Shown piece by piece: positions 42,381 through 51,119 of a stretch of 64,000 nt of DNA. The stretch's first letter is position 1. Every line of letters begins with the position of its first letter. Made by a program: the position numbers and the translations under genes. Source of the DNA: Streptomyces camelliae (lineage in GTDB: Bacteria; Actinomycetota; Actinomycetes; Streptomycetales; Streptomycetaceae). The stretch spans positions 8,246,001 to 8,310,000 of the forward strand of contig NZ_CP115300.1 of assembly GCF_027625935.1 (NCBI RefSeq), given 5' to 3'. The notes beneath the pieces are model-generated. The model did not search any database. It saw only the letters and a list, made by a program, of their open reading frames with translations, and was not told where the DNA came from.

Positions 42381-44054
42381 ATGGACGCGGACGTCATCGT
42401 CGTCGGAGCGGGCCTCGCCGGCCTGGTCGCGGCGCACGAACTCACCAGCCGGGGCCGCCGGGTGGCCCTGGTCGACCAGGAGAACGCCGCCAACCTCGGC
42501 GGCCAGGCGTTCTGGTCCTTCGGCGGGCTCTTCCTCGTCGACTCCCCCGAGCAGCGCCGCCTCGGCATCAAGGACTCCTTCGACCTCGCCTGGAACGACT
42601 GGCAGGGCAGCGCGCGGTTCGACCGGCTGGACGACGAGGACGCCTGGGCGGTGCGCTGGGCCCGCGCCTACGTCGAGTTCGCGGCCGGCGAGAAGCGCTC
42701 CTGGCTCCAGGGCCACGGCATCGAGCTGCTGCCGACCGTCGGCTGGGCCGAACGCGGCGACCTGAGGGCGAACGGGCATGGCAACTCCGTCCCCCGTTTC
42801 CACATCGCCTGGGGCACCGGCACCGGTGTGGTCGAGCCCTTCGTCAAGTACGCCCGCCAGGCCGCCCGGGACGGGCTGCTCACCTTCCACCACCGCCACC
42901 AGGTGGACGAGCTGGTCATCGAGGACGGCACGGCCCGCGGGGTGCGCGGCACCGTGCTCGCCGAGGACAGCTCGCCGCGCGGGGTGGCCTCCAGCCGCGA
43001 CCGCGCCGGCGACTTCGAACTCACCGCCCAGGCGGTCGTCGTCACCACCGGCGGCATCGGCGCCAACCACGACATCGTCCGCCGCCACTGGCCCGAGCGG
43101 CTCGGCACCCCGCCCACCGAAATGGTCACCGGCGTCCCCGCCTACGTCGACGGCCGCATGCTCGACATCAGCGCCGGGGCGGGCGTCCGCCTGGTCAACC
43201 GGGACCGCATGTGGCACTACACCGAGGGCCTGCAGAACTGGGACCCGATCTGGCCCGGCCACGGCATCCGCATCCTGCCCGGCCCGTCCTCCATCTGGCT
43301 GGACGCCCTCGGCCGCCGGCTGCCCGACCCCTGCCTGCCGGGCTACGACACCCTGGGCACCCTCAAGCACCTGCGCACCACCGAGGACATCGCCGGGTAC
43401 GACCACTCCTGGTTCATCCTCACCCGGAAGATCATCGAGAAGGAGTTCGCGCTCTCCGGCTCCGAGCAGAACCCCGACATCACCGCCAAGGACCGGGGCG
43501 CCGTGCTCAAGGACCGGCTGCTCGGCAAGGGCGCGCCCGGACCGGTGCAGGCCTTCCTCGACAAGGGCGCGGACTTCGTCACCGCCGGCACGCTGGAGCG
43601 GCTGGTCGAGAAGATGAACGGCCTCACCGAGAAGCCTCTTCTCGACGCGGCGGAGGTGCGCCGCCAGATCGAGGCCCGCGACCTGCAGATCGCCAACCCC
43701 TACAGCAAGGACTCCCAGGTCCAGGGCATCCGCAACGCCCGCCGCTACATCGGGGACCGGCTCGGCCGCGTCGCCGCACCGCACCGCATCCTGGACCCGG
43801 CCGCCGGCCCGCTCATCGGTGTGCGGATGCACGTGCTGACCCGCAAGACCCTCGGCGGCATCCAGACCGACCTCGACTCCCGCGCCCTGGCCGCCGACGG
43901 CACCCCGATCGAGGGGCTGTACGCGGCGGGCGAGGTGGCCGGCTTCGGCGGCGGCGGGGTGCACGGCTACAACGCGCTGGAGGGCACGTTCCTCGGCGGC
44001 TGCCTGTTCTCCGGCCGGGCCGCGGGCCAGCACGCGGCCCGGCAGACCGGCTGA
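42381..44054 (+). CDS. FAD-binding dehydrogenase (3-ketosteroid-dehydrogenase/fumarate-reductase-like)
   Basis: 557 residues. FAD fold at the start (DVIVVGAGLAGLVAAHELTSRG), GGQAFWSFGGLF, then the C-terminal FAD closure GLYAAGEVAGFGGGGVHGYNALEGTFLGGCLFSG. The protein belongs to the flavoprotein group that includes fumarate reductase and 3-ketosteroid delta-1-dehydrogenase, and many members are annotated only as FAD-binding dehydrogenase. No secretion signal. It shares a transcript with the TetR gene. With a cholesterol-oxidase-like gene 33 kb away one might think of steroid metabolism, but no other steroid genes are seen. Confidence 0.85.
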   Translation: MDADVIVVGAGLAGLVAAHELTSRGRRVALVDQENAANLGGQAFWSFGGLFLVDSPEQRRLGIKDSFDLAWNDWQGSARFDRLDDEDAWAVRWARAYVEFAAGEKRSWLQGHGIELLPTVGWAERGDLRANGHGNSVPRFHIAWGTGTGVVEPFVKYARQAARDGLLTFHHRHQVDELVIEDGTARGVRGTVLAEDSSPRGVASSRDRAGDFELTAQAVVVTTGGIGANHDIVRRHWPERLGTPPTEMVTGVPAYVDGRMLDISAGAGVRLVNRDRMWHYTEGLQNWDPIWPGHGIRILPGPSSIWLDALGRRLPDPCLPGYDTLGTLKHLRTTEDIAGYDHSWFILTRKIIEKEFALSGSEQNPDITAKDRGAVLKDRLLGKGAPGPVQAFLDKGADFVTAGTLERLVEKMNGLTEKPLLDAAEVRRQIEARDLQIANPYSKDSQVQGIRNARRYIGDRLGRVAAPHRILDPAAGPLIGVRMHVLTRKTLGGIQTDLDSRALAADGTPIEGLYAAGEVAGFGGGGVHGYNALEGTFLGGCLFSGRAAGQHAARQTG

Positions 44055-44299
44055 CGCAAGCCCCTCAGCAGGTCCGGCACCACCTGCGCGTGGCTCTGCT
44101 CCGGCGTCCTGGACGCCGTCGGCAGGGCCACGCACCTGCGGCGGGCCGCCCAGCACAGGCCGTCGACGAGCTCGGCGGCCTCGGGAGCGTCCGGCTCCGC
44201 CTCGTAGCGGCTGCGGAACTCCTCGTACCCGGTCGACCAGCACCCGCAGGCGTCGTCGGGTTCGGGCTCGCCGTGGATCCGGCGCGCACGTACGCTCAC
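43967..44299 (-). CDS. Small hypothetical protein overlapping the dehydrogenase end
   Basis: 110 residues if the GTG at 44299 is used; AGAGGGG lies 5 bases upstream of it. The first 80 codons have Streptomyces-like third positions and read sensibly (EPDDACGCWSTGYEEFRSRYEAEPDAPEAAELVDGLCWAARRRC), with several cysteines. The last 29 codons overlap the convergent dehydrogenase gene and are less natural, so the 3' end may be a recent extension. No family recognised; it may also be non-coding. Confidence 0.4.
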   Translation of the reverse strand: MSVRARRIHGEPEPDDACGCWSTGYEEFRSRYEAEPDAPEAAELVDGLCWAARRRCVALPTASRTPEQSHAQVVPDLLRGLRQPVCRAACWPAARPENRQPPRNVPSSAL

Positions 44300-44465
44300 T
44301 TCGGCCCCTCTCGGGTCGCGGACGGCGCCGTGAGCCTGACCCCGGTGCGCTCGGCCGCCGGACGCGACGCGGCGTAACGTGACCTGAAGGAGCGGATCAC
44401 CAGGACCGGGCCGCGCCCTACGCTGGGCGGCCAGACGATCACCGGCCACTCCCCGAGGAGCGCAT

Positions 44466-45893
44466 GTGACGCCATTCCGCAGACAGCCCGCCCGGCGCCG
44501 TACCACTGTCCTGCGCCGCCGCGCGGTCCTCGCCACCGTCCCCGTCGCCCTCGCGGCCCTCATCGGCGCCACCGCGCCCACGGCACCCGGCACCGCCGGC
44601 GCGCCCGGCGCGGGCGACCCCTACTTCCCGCTCAGCGGCAACGGCGGCTACCACGTCCGGCACTACGACCTGACGCTGCGCTACGACACCACGACCCGGA
44701 ACCTCCGAGGCACAGCGGTCCTCAGCGCCCGCGCCACCCAGCGGCTGAGCCGCTTCGACCTCGACCTCACGGGCCTGACCGTCACCGGCGTCACCGTCGA
44801 CCGCACCCCGGCCACGTTCCGCCGCGACGGCCAGGAACTCGTCGTCACCCCGCCCCGCACCCTGCCCGCCGGAGGCGCGTTCCAGGTCGCCGTCACCTAC
44901 CAGGGCACGCCGGCGCCGGTCACCGACCCCGACGGCTCCCAGGACGGCTGGATCCCCACCGACGACGGCGCGTTCGTGGCGGGCGAGCCGCAGGGCGCGA
45001 TGAGCTGGTTCCCGGGCAACGCACACCCCAAGGACAAGTCGTCGTACGACTTCACGCTCACCGTCCCGCAGGGGCGCACGGCCGTCGCCAACGGCGAACT
45101 GCTCTCCGAGCACACCACGCACGGGCAGACGACGTTCCACTGGCGCGAGACCCGCCCCATGGCCGCCTATCTGGCCACCGCGACCATCGGCACCTTCCGG
45201 GTCGAGCGCTCCACCACCCCCGACGGCATCCAGATCTACAACGCCGTCGACCCGCGTGAGGCGTCCGCCGCCGCGCCGGTGCTGAAGCAGCTGCCGGCCG
45301 TCCTCGCCTGGGAGAGCAAGCTGTTCGGGCCGTACCCGTACCGCTCCGCCGGCGCGATCGTCGACCACGCCCCGGACATCGGCTACGCGCTGGAGACCCA
45401 GACCCGGCCGGTGTACGACTCCGCGCCCGACCTGACCACCCTCGTCCACGAGAGCGCACACCAGTGGTTCGGCGACTCGGTCTCGCTGACGTCCTGGAAG
45501 GACGTCTGGCTCAACGAGGGCTTCGCCACCTACGCCGAGTGGCTGTACAGCGAACAGCACGGCGGCGACAGCGCCCAGAAGACCTTCGACGCCCTCTACG
45601 CCTCCCCGGCGAGCGACGCGCTGTGGGCCTACCCGCCGGCCGATCCGGGCAGCGGCAAGAACATCTTCGGCACGCCCGTCTACTCGCGCGGCGCCATGGC
45701 CTTGCACGAACTGCGCAGGGCGGTCGGGGACCGGGACTTCTTCCGGATCCTGCGCGCCTGGGCGACCGGCCACCGCGACGGCCACGGTACGACCGCACAG
45801 TTCACGGACCTGGCCGAGCGGCTGTCCGGAAAGCGGCTGGACGGGCTGTTCCACACCTGGCTGTTCAGCAAAGGCAAGCCGAACAAGGCCTGA
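44466..45893 (+). CDS. Secreted M1-family metallopeptidase
   Basis: 475 residues. The start is Arg-rich and followed by a hydrophobic segment (RRRAVLATVPVALAALIGATAP) that looks like a signal peptide. The M1 catalytic part has the zinc site VHESAHQWFGDSV with the third ligand in NEGFATYAEW 19 residues later; the aminopeptidase exopeptidase motif GxMEN is replaced by APDIGYALETQTRP, so specificity may differ. It lacks the long C-terminal helical domain of classic aminopeptidase N, and is of the short secreted type common in Streptomyces. GAGGAG precedes the GTG start at 44466. The next intact gene on this strand is the response regulator at 46037. Confidence 0.9.
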   Translation: MTPFRRQPARRRTTVLRRRAVLATVPVALAALIGATAPTAPGTAGAPGAGDPYFPLSGNGGYHVRHYDLTLRYDTTTRNLRGTAVLSARATQRLSRFDLDLTGLTVTGVTVDRTPATFRRDGQELVVTPPRTLPAGGAFQVAVTYQGTPAPVTDPDGSQDGWIPTDDGAFVAGEPQGAMSWFPGNAHPKDKSSYDFTLTVPQGRTAVANGELLSEHTTHGQTTFHWRETRPMAAYLATATIGTFRVERSTTPDGIQIYNAVDPREASAAAPVLKQLPAVLAWESKLFGPYPYRSAGAIVDHAPDIGYALETQTRPVYDSAPDLTTLVHESAHQWFGDSVSLTSWKDVWLNEGFATYAEWLYSEQHGGDSAQKTFDALYASPASDALWAYPPADPGSGKNIFGTPVYSRGAMALHELRRAVGDRDFFRILRAWATGHRDGHGTTAQFTDLAERLSGKRLDGLFHTWLFSKGKPNKA

Positions 45894-45935
45894 ATCCTCA
45901 CCGGTTCCAAACAAGTGTCGGCCAAGGTCGGCACC

Positions 45936-46025
45936 ATGATCCAGCGCAGAACCGCCGTCGCGTTCCCCGCCGCCCCGCTGCTGCCCACCGGCTGCGGCGG
46001 CGGAGCCGACCGGCAGGCCGCCTAG
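45936..46025 (+). pseudogene. 29-residue lipoprotein-like stub
   Basis: It reads MIQRRTAVAFPAAPLLPTGCGGGADRQAA then stop. The layout (positive start, hydrophobic stretch, lipobox-like LLPTGC followed by Gly-rich linker) is that of a lipoprotein signal peptide with nothing after it. It is probably a truncated start of a lost substrate-binding lipoprotein or chance. No ribosome-binding site of quality. Confidence 0.3.
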
Positions 46026-46036
46026 GATCCGCACTC

Positions 46037-46741
46037 GTGTGCGCACATGTGCTGGTCGCCGAGGACGACGAGAAACAGGCCGAGCTGATCCGCCGCACCC
46101 TGCTGGCCGAGGGACACACCGCGACGGTGGTGCACGATGGCGCCGCCGCGCTGGACGCCGCCCGCCGGCTGCGGCCCGACCTCGTCGTCCTGGACCTGAT
46201 GCTCCCGGTCGTCGACGGCTTCGGCGTGTGCCGGATGCTGCGCGGTGGCGAGGACCCGGAGATCCCGGTCGTCATGCTCACCGCCCGCTCCGCCGAGGAC
46301 GACGTGCTGCTCGGCCTCGAACTGGGCGCCGACGACTACATGACCAAGCCGTACAGCCCGCGCGAGCTGATGGCCCGCATCCGCACGGTGCTCCGGCGCA
46401 GCGGACGTGGCACCGGATCCCGGGACGGCGACCTCGTCGTCCGGGCCGCCGGGATCAGCGTCGACCCCGAGCGGCACGAGGTGCGCTGCGACGGTGTGCC
46501 GGTGGAGTGCACGCCCGCCGAGTTCCAGATCCTGCTGGCCATGGCGGGCGAGCCGGACCGGGTGTTCACCCGGCGGCAACTGCTGCACTGCACCCGCGGC
46601 TTCGACCGGGCCTCCACCGAACGGGCCGTCGACGTCCACATCATGAACCTCCGCCGCAAGATCGAGCCCGACCCCCGTCACCCGGTCCGCCTGACGACGG
46701 TCTTCGGCGTCGGCTACAAGCTGACCGGCACACGGCCGTGA
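46037..46741 (+). CDS. OmpR-family response regulator
   Basis: 234 residues. Receiver domain with acidic VLVAEDDEKQ, phosphoacceptor Asp in LVVLDLMLPVVDG, Thr in VVMLTARS and Lys in YMTKPYSPREL; C-terminal winged helix of the OmpR/PhoB type (VECTPAEFQILLAMAGEPDRVFTRRQLL, then RAVDVHIMNLRRKIEPD and VFGVGYKL). It pairs with the sensor kinase that begins 36 bases later. The start is uncertain: the GTG at 46037 is chosen, a GTG at 46049 would lose four residues. Nearby targets could include the M1 peptidase upstream, which is inference. Confidence 0.92.
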   Translation: MCAHVLVAEDDEKQAELIRRTLLAEGHTATVVHDGAAALDAARRLRPDLVVLDLMLPVVDGFGVCRMLRGGEDPEIPVVMLTARSAEDDVLLGLELGADDYMTKPYSPRELMARIRTVLRRSGRGTGSRDGDLVVRAAGISVDPERHEVRCDGVPVECTPAEFQILLAMAGEPDRVFTRRQLLHCTRGFDRASTERAVDVHIMNLRRKIEPDPRHPVRLTTVFGVGYKLTGTRP

Positions 46742-46776
46742 GACACCGGGAGCCGGGGGCGGGGCAGGGGACGCCG

Positions 46777-48801
46777 GTGACGCGTGGGCTGTCCCGGCCG
46801 GGGCGGGAAGCGGGCGTGAAGCGTCGGATCCCGCTCCGCAAACGGCTGCTCGTCCGGCTGCTGTTCGTCTCCGCCCTGATTGCCGTCTGCTCGGTGGCCG
46901 CCACCGCCTGGCTGGCGGTCACGACGACGACCAGCGCCCTGAAGGAGGAGCAGGGCCAGGATCTCGCGGCCGACAACAGCATCCTGGCCCAGCTCAGCGG
47001 GTACGCCGCCACCCACGCCGACTGGTCCGGGGTCCGGCGCACCGTGCGGGAGCTGGCCGTGAAGACCGGCCGCCGGATCGCGCTCACCACCGCCGACCGC
47101 ACCCCGGTCGCCGACTCCGCGCCCCGTGGCACCCCGCTGCCGCCCCGGCCCGCCGCCACCGTCGACCCGCTGCGCACCGACACCTACAGCGAGACCGGTG
47201 CCCAGCTCAGCGGCATCGACCCGCGCGTGGTCGGCCCTTACCGGCTCCCGGCGGCGGAACAGGCGAAGCTGGACGCGCTGGCCGCCGCGCGCAAGCGGTG
47301 CTACGAGCGCTTCGGTCTCCAGGCCACCGTGGTCCGCACGGCGAGCGGGCGGCCCGTCGTCTCCGGCTCGGACGGCACCGACCCCGCCGGCTACGGCGTC
47401 ACGGCGTGCGAGGACGGACAGCTGAACACGCCCACCCCGACCGAGCACAGGGCTCTGGACGCGCTCACCGACCTCGCCCGCCCCTGTCTGAAACAGGCCG
47501 GGCTGGACCTCGAAGGCCCGCTGTTCCTCACCTACGACCCCAGCGGCAAGGACCCCTTCGGCGGCGGCTACCTCGTCGCCAAGTACGCCAAGGCGGGCAA
47601 GGCGGCGACGGCACGCGCGGCCCAGCGGTGCGTCCTGACCGCCCGGCGCACCCAACTGGAGCCCTACGTCGCCCCGGTGGCGGACCTGTTCCTCGGCATC
47701 GGCGACCAGAGCCCGTCCCGCTTCGACATGTCGGCGGCCAACAAGGCCAAGGTGATCGGCGCGGCCGGACTCGTCCTCGCCGTCACCGTCGCCGTGACCG
47801 CCGTCGTCGCGATCCGGCTGGTACGGCCCCTGCGCGCGCTGACCGAGGCCGCGGGAGCACCGCCCGAGCTGCACATACGGGTGCCGGTGACCACCCGGGA
47901 CGAGACCGGCATCCTCGCGGAGGCCTTCAACGACCTGACCGAGCGCCGCGAACGTCTGGAGGCCCAGCGCAGGGCGATGGTCAGCGACATCGCCCACGAG
48001 CTGCGCAGCCCGCTCACCAACATCCGCGGCTGGCTGGAGGTCGTCCGAGACGGAGTCGTGGAACCCGAACCGGCTCTGCTGGACTCCCTGCACGAGGAGG
48101 CGCTCGTCCTCCAGCGGATCATCGACGACCTCCAGGACCTCGCCGCGGCCGACGCCGGCACCCTGCGGCTGCACCGCGAACCGCTGTGTGCTGCCGACCT
48201 GTTCGACCAGGTGGCCGCCGCCCACCGCGTCGCCGCCGACGCCGCCGGGGTCGCCCTGCGCACCGCGGCCGATCCCGCCGCCTGGCTGGAAGCCGACCCG
48301 GTGCGGATGCGGCAGGCGCTCGGCAACCTGGTCTCCAACGCGCTGCGGCACACCCCGGCCGACGGAGCGGTCACGCTGGCCGCCCGCCGTGACGGCACCG
48401 ATGTCGTGGTCACCGTCACCGACACCGGGGCGGGCATCGCGGCCGAGGATCTGCCGCATGTCTTCGAGCGGTTCTGGCGTGCCGAGAAGTCCCGCAGCCG
48501 CCGCACCGGCGGCAGCGGGCTGGGCCTGCCCATCGTGCGCCATCTGGTCGCCGCCCACGGTGGCACCGTGACGGCCGCCAGCGAGCCGGGCGGGGGCGCG
48601 GCCTTCACCCTGCGACTGCCCGGCACCGAACCGCCCGGCGACGACCCGATCGGCACCGGCCTGCCCGGCACCGGCCTGCCTGGCGACGACCCGTCCGGCG
48701 ACACCCCGGTCGGCACCGAGCCGCCCGGCACCGACGTGCCCGGCGACGCCCTGCCCGCCACCGAGCCCCCCGGCGACACCCCGGTCGGCACCGAGCCCTG
48801 A
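46777..48801 (+). CDS. Membrane sensor histidine kinase with repetitive C-terminal tail
   Basis: 674 residues. First membrane helix at about 25-48 (RLLFVSALIAVCSVAATAWL), an extracytoplasmic sensor of about 275 residues with four cysteines (RKRCYERF, TACEDGQ, RPCLKQAG, AQRCVLTA), second helix near 325-347 (AAGLVLAVTVAVTAVVAIRL), HAMP, then HisKA (SDIAHELRSPLTN, His about residue 407) and HATPase (ALGNLVSNALRHTP, DTGAGIAAEDL, GGSGLGLPIV). Beyond the usual end the protein has about 60 extra residues of imperfect repeats rich in Gly, Pro, Asp and Thr (PGTEPPGDD, GDTPVGTEP twice). Such a tail is unusual for kinases. The cysteines may form disulphides outside. It is cognate to the regulator just upstream. 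GGGGA precedes the GTG. Confidence 0.9.
   Translation: MTRGLSRPGREAGVKRRIPLRKRLLVRLLFVSALIAVCSVAATAWLAVTTTTSALKEEQGQDLAADNSILAQLSGYAATHADWSGVRRTVRELAVKTGRRIALTTADRTPVADSAPRGTPLPPRPAATVDPLRTDTYSETGAQLSGIDPRVVGPYRLPAAEQAKLDALAAARKRCYERFGLQATVVRTASGRPVVSGSDGTDPAGYGVTACEDGQLNTPTPTEHRALDALTDLARPCLKQAGLDLEGPLFLTYDPSGKDPFGGGYLVAKYAKAGKAATARAAQRCVLTARRTQLEPYVAPVADLFLGIGDQSPSRFDMSAANKAKVIGAAGLVLAVTVAVTAVVAIRLVRPLRALTEAAGAPPELHIRVPVTTRDETGILAEAFNDLTERRERLEAQRRAMVSDIAHELRSPLTNIRGWLEVVRDGVVEPEPALLDSLHEEALVLQRIIDDLQDLAAADAGTLRLHREPLCAADLFDQVAAAHRVAADAAGVALRTAADPAAWLEADPVRMRQALGNLVSNALRHTPADGAVTLAARRDGTDVVVTVTDTGAGIAAEDLPHVFERFWRAEKSRSRRTGGSGLGLPIVRHLVAAHGGTVTAASEPGGGAAFTLRLPGTEPPGDDPIGTGLPGTGLPGDDPSGDTPVGTEPPGTDVPGDALPATEPPGDTPVGTEP
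48631..48798 (+). repeat. Coding repeats in the kinase tail
   Basis: The tail is built from short imperfect units such as CCCGGCACCGA and GGCGACACCCCGGTCGGCAC encoding PGT-, GDD- and GDTPVGTEP-like blocks. Repeats of this sort change copy number easily. Confidence 0.7.
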
Positions 48802-48818
48802 CGGCCGTGGGCGTGGGG

Positions 48819-49070
48819 TCAGCGCAGACGTGGCCGGGAAGGGGCCCGGCGCCGCAGCGCCCGGCGCTCCGTCTCGGTCGTACCGCCCCAGATGCCCGTG
48901 CCCTGACCGGTCGCCAGCGCCCAGTCCAGGCACGGCTCCCGGGCGGGGCAGTGCCCGCACACCGCCTTGGCCCGCTCGGTCTGCACCAGGGCGGGACCGG
49001 TGGTGCCGACGGGGAAGAACAGGTCGGGGTCCACGTGACGGCAGACGGCGTGGTCGCGCCAGTTGTCCAT
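48819..49070 (-). CDS. WhiB-family iron-sulphur transcription factor
   Basis: 83 residues. The four cluster cysteines are C10, C38, C41 and C47 (CxxC at 38/41), followed by the conserved turn GIWGGTTETERRALRRR, with a basic C-terminus that binds DNA. WhiB-like proteins carry a 4Fe-4S cluster sensitive to oxygen and nitric oxide and act with the principal sigma factor. The length and sequence (HVDPDLFFPVG) fit the Streptomyces WhiB-like set, but which member cannot be decided. GGAGA lies 5 bases before the ATG. Its 3' end faces the sensor kinase with 17 bases between. Confidence 0.92.
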   Translation of the reverse strand: MDNWRDHAVCRHVDPDLFFPVGTTGPALVQTERAKAVCGHCPAREPCLDWALATGQGTGIWGGTTETERRALRRRAPSRPRLR

Positions 49071-49466
49071 CGAAGTCTCCTGGATCGTCTCCTGGATGGG
49101 ATCGAAGTCGTCCGTGCCGGTCGAAAGCTGTTCTGAGGATTCGGCTGACCGCTCGACGCGATGTGAAACAGCGCGATCGGCGGGAATCGCGCGACGGCCG
49201 CGATCCGGACACGGGCGCGGCTACGGGCCCGCGGGGGCGCCGTACGCGCTCAACAGGCCGGACCACGGGGCGAACGGGCCCTGGGGGGAAGCCCGGTGAA
49301 CGGGCCTGGGCCGAGGGACACCCGTGCCCGACCGGGCACCGGGAGCGCGGAGTCGGGGGCGACGGGCGGGTGGGCCGCCGTCCACCGCGCCACCGTCCGG
49401 ACACCGTACTGCGCCGGCGGCCGCCCGGGCACCGGTCGGACGGAAGGATTCCGGTGTCCGGACGCG
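49071..49466. other. Long intergenic region upstream of the WhiB gene
   Basis: 396 bases without a convincing gene. It is the 5' side of the WhiB-family gene, which often has long upstream regulatory regions, and the 3' side of lysG. I see no strong palindrome. Frames that stay open through it lack gene-like composition. Confidence 0.45.
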
Positions 49467-50351
49467 TCAGCCGCGCAGCGCCTGAGCCGCCGTCGCCGTC
49501 ACCGCGTCGGCCAGGGCGGCCAGCGCGGGGGAGTCGAGCCTCCACTGCTGCCAGTACAGGGTGACGTCCACCCACGTCCTCGGGGCGAGCACCTTCAGCC
49601 GGCCCTCCGCCAGCAGCGGCCCCGCCTGGGACTCGGGGACCATGCCCCAGCCGAGGCCCGCGGCGACCGCGGCGACGAACCCCTCCGAGGTGGGCACGTA
49701 GTGGCGCAGGGGGCTCGCGGCCCCGCGGCCCAGCCGGCGTACGAAGGCGTCCTGGAAGTCGTCCTTGCGGTCGAAGACCACCACCGGGGCCGCGGGCAGC
49801 AGCTCCGGCAGCGGACCGGCCAGCTGCCGCTCGGCGAACTCCGGTGCGGCGACCGGCAGATAGCGCATCCGGCCGAGCGGGCGGACCGTGCAGCCCGGCA
49901 CGGGGTCGGGCAACGTGGTCACCGCCGCCATCACCAGCCCCTCGCGCAGCAGCGCCGCCGTGTGGGACTCGTCCTCCCGGTGCAGTTCGAAGCAGAGCCC
50001 CGGCACCCGGGTCAGCGCCGGCAGGAACCAGGTCGCCAGCGAGTCCGCGTTCACCGCGACCGACACCCGGGTCGGCTCCCCGGCGCCGCTCAGCCCCAGC
50101 TCGCCCCGCGCGTCCCGCTCCAGCCGGGCCAGTTGCCGGGCGAACCGCACCAGCACCGCCCCGGAATCCGTGGGCCGCACCGGCTTGGTGCGCTGGAGCA
50201 GGACCCGGCCCGTGCGCTGCTCCAGCGCCTTGACCCGCTGACTGACCGCGGACGGGGTCACATGCAGGGCCGCCGCGGCGGCGTCGAAGGTGCCCTCGTC
50301 CACCACGGCGAGCAGCGTCCGCACCTGGTCCAACGGAAGCTCTGTCATCAT
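49467..50351 (-). CDS. lysG: LysR-family regulator of lysine/arginine export (LysG/ArgP type)
   Basis: 294 residues. The N-terminal winged HTH is LDQVRTLLAVVDEGTFDAAAAALHVTPSAVSQRVKALEQR and the rest is a periplasmic-binding-like effector domain. The pairing with a divergent LysE exporter and the overall sequence identify the LysG/ArgP type, which activates export when basic amino acids are in excess. Two adjacent ATGs (50351, 50348) could serve. The 67-base divergent space to lysE contains two inverted repeats. Confidence 0.88.
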   Translation of the reverse strand: MMTELPLDQVRTLLAVVDEGTFDAAAAALHVTPSAVSQRVKALEQRTGRVLLQRTKPVRPTDSGAVLVRFARQLARLERDARGELGLSGAGEPTRVSVAVNADSLATWFLPALTRVPGLCFELHREDESHTAALLREGLVMAAVTTLPDPVPGCTVRPLGRMRYLPVAAPEFAERQLAGPLPELLPAAPVVVFDRKDDFQDAFVRRLGRGAASPLRHYVPTSEGFVAAVAAGLGWGMVPESQAGPLLAEGRLKVLAPRTWVDVTLYWQQWRLDSPALAALADAVTATAAQALRG

Positions 50352-50356
50352 GAAGG

Positions 50357-50396
50357 CTAAGGATACGTAAGAATCTTTAGCTGTACTTGTGTACAG
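50357..50396. promoter_or_regulatory. LysG-type binding region between lysG and lysE
   Basis: CTAAGGAT and ATCTTTAG (50357-50380) form an inverted repeat with one mismatch, and CTGTAC-TTGT-GTACAG (50381-50396) is a perfect 6-bp inverted repeat beside it. The A+T richness and divergent position fit a LysR-type activator site. Confidence 0.6.
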
Positions 50397-50405
50397 TCTG
50401 TCTCC

Positions 50406-50418
50406 TAGCGTCGACGGC
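50406..50418 (+). promoter_or_regulatory. Leaderless -10 element of lysE
   Basis: TAGCGT at 50406-50411 is 7 bases before the ATG at 50419, and no ribosome-binding site is present, so the transcript should begin at or next to the start codon. Confidence 0.5.
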
Positions 50419-51036
50419 ATGAACCACGCACTGACCGCCGCGATCGCCGGATTCGGCAGCGGACTCTCCCTGATCGTCGCCATCGGCGCCCAGAACGCCT
50501 TCGTCCTGCGCCAGGGGGTGCGCCGGGACGCCGTGCTCGCCGTGGTCGGCATCTGCGCGCTCTCCGACGCGGTGCTCATCGCGCTGGGCGTCGGCGGGGT
50601 CGGGGCGGTCGTGGTGGCCTGGCCGGGCGCGGTCCGCGCGGTCGGGATCATCGGCGGCGCCTTCCTGCTCTGCTACGGCGCCCTCGCCGCCCGCCGGGTG
50701 CTGAGGCCCGGTACGGCCGGACTGAGCACCGAGGGGGAGGCGGCCGGTTCCCGGCGCCGGGCCGTGCTCACCTGCCTGGCGCTGACCTGGCTCAACCCGC
50801 ACGTCTATCTGGACACGGTGTTCCTGCTCGGCTCCCTCGCCGCCGACCGCGGGGCGCTGCGCTGGACCTTCGGGATCGGCGCCGCGCTCGCCAGCCTGTG
50901 CTGGTTCACCACGCTCGGCTTCGGCGCCCGGCTGCTCGGCCGCTTCCTGGCCCGGCCCGCCGCCTGGCGGGTGCTGGACGGCCTGGTCGCCGTCACCATG
51001 CTGGTCCTCGGCGTCATGCTCATGGCCGGATCCTGA
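50419..51036 (+). CDS. lysE: LysE-family basic amino-acid exporter
   Basis: 205 residues with six hydrophobic segments. The family signature is near the start (GLSLIVAIGAQNAFVLRQGVRRD), followed by ALTWLNPHVYLDTVFLLGS, the paired motif of LysE/ArgO proteins. It exports L-lysine or L-arginine and protects against build-up from peptide use. It is divergent from lysG, its predicted activator. The MFS gene follows 83 bases later with its own leader. Confidence 0.92.
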   Translation: MNHALTAAIAGFGSGLSLIVAIGAQNAFVLRQGVRRDAVLAVVGICALSDAVLIALGVGGVGAVVVAWPGAVRAVGIIGGAFLLCYGALAARRVLRPGTAGLSTEGEAAGSRRRAVLTCLALTWLNPHVYLDTVFLLGSLAADRGALRWTFGIGAALASLCWFTTLGFGARLLGRFLARPAAWRVLDGLVAVTMLVLGVMLMAGS

Positions 51037-51119
51037 GACAAACCGTTCGGCACACACGGGACTTCCTGAGATAGTCAGCCTCTCGAACGGAAAAGATGTA
51101 GCGAACAACCAGGACATCC

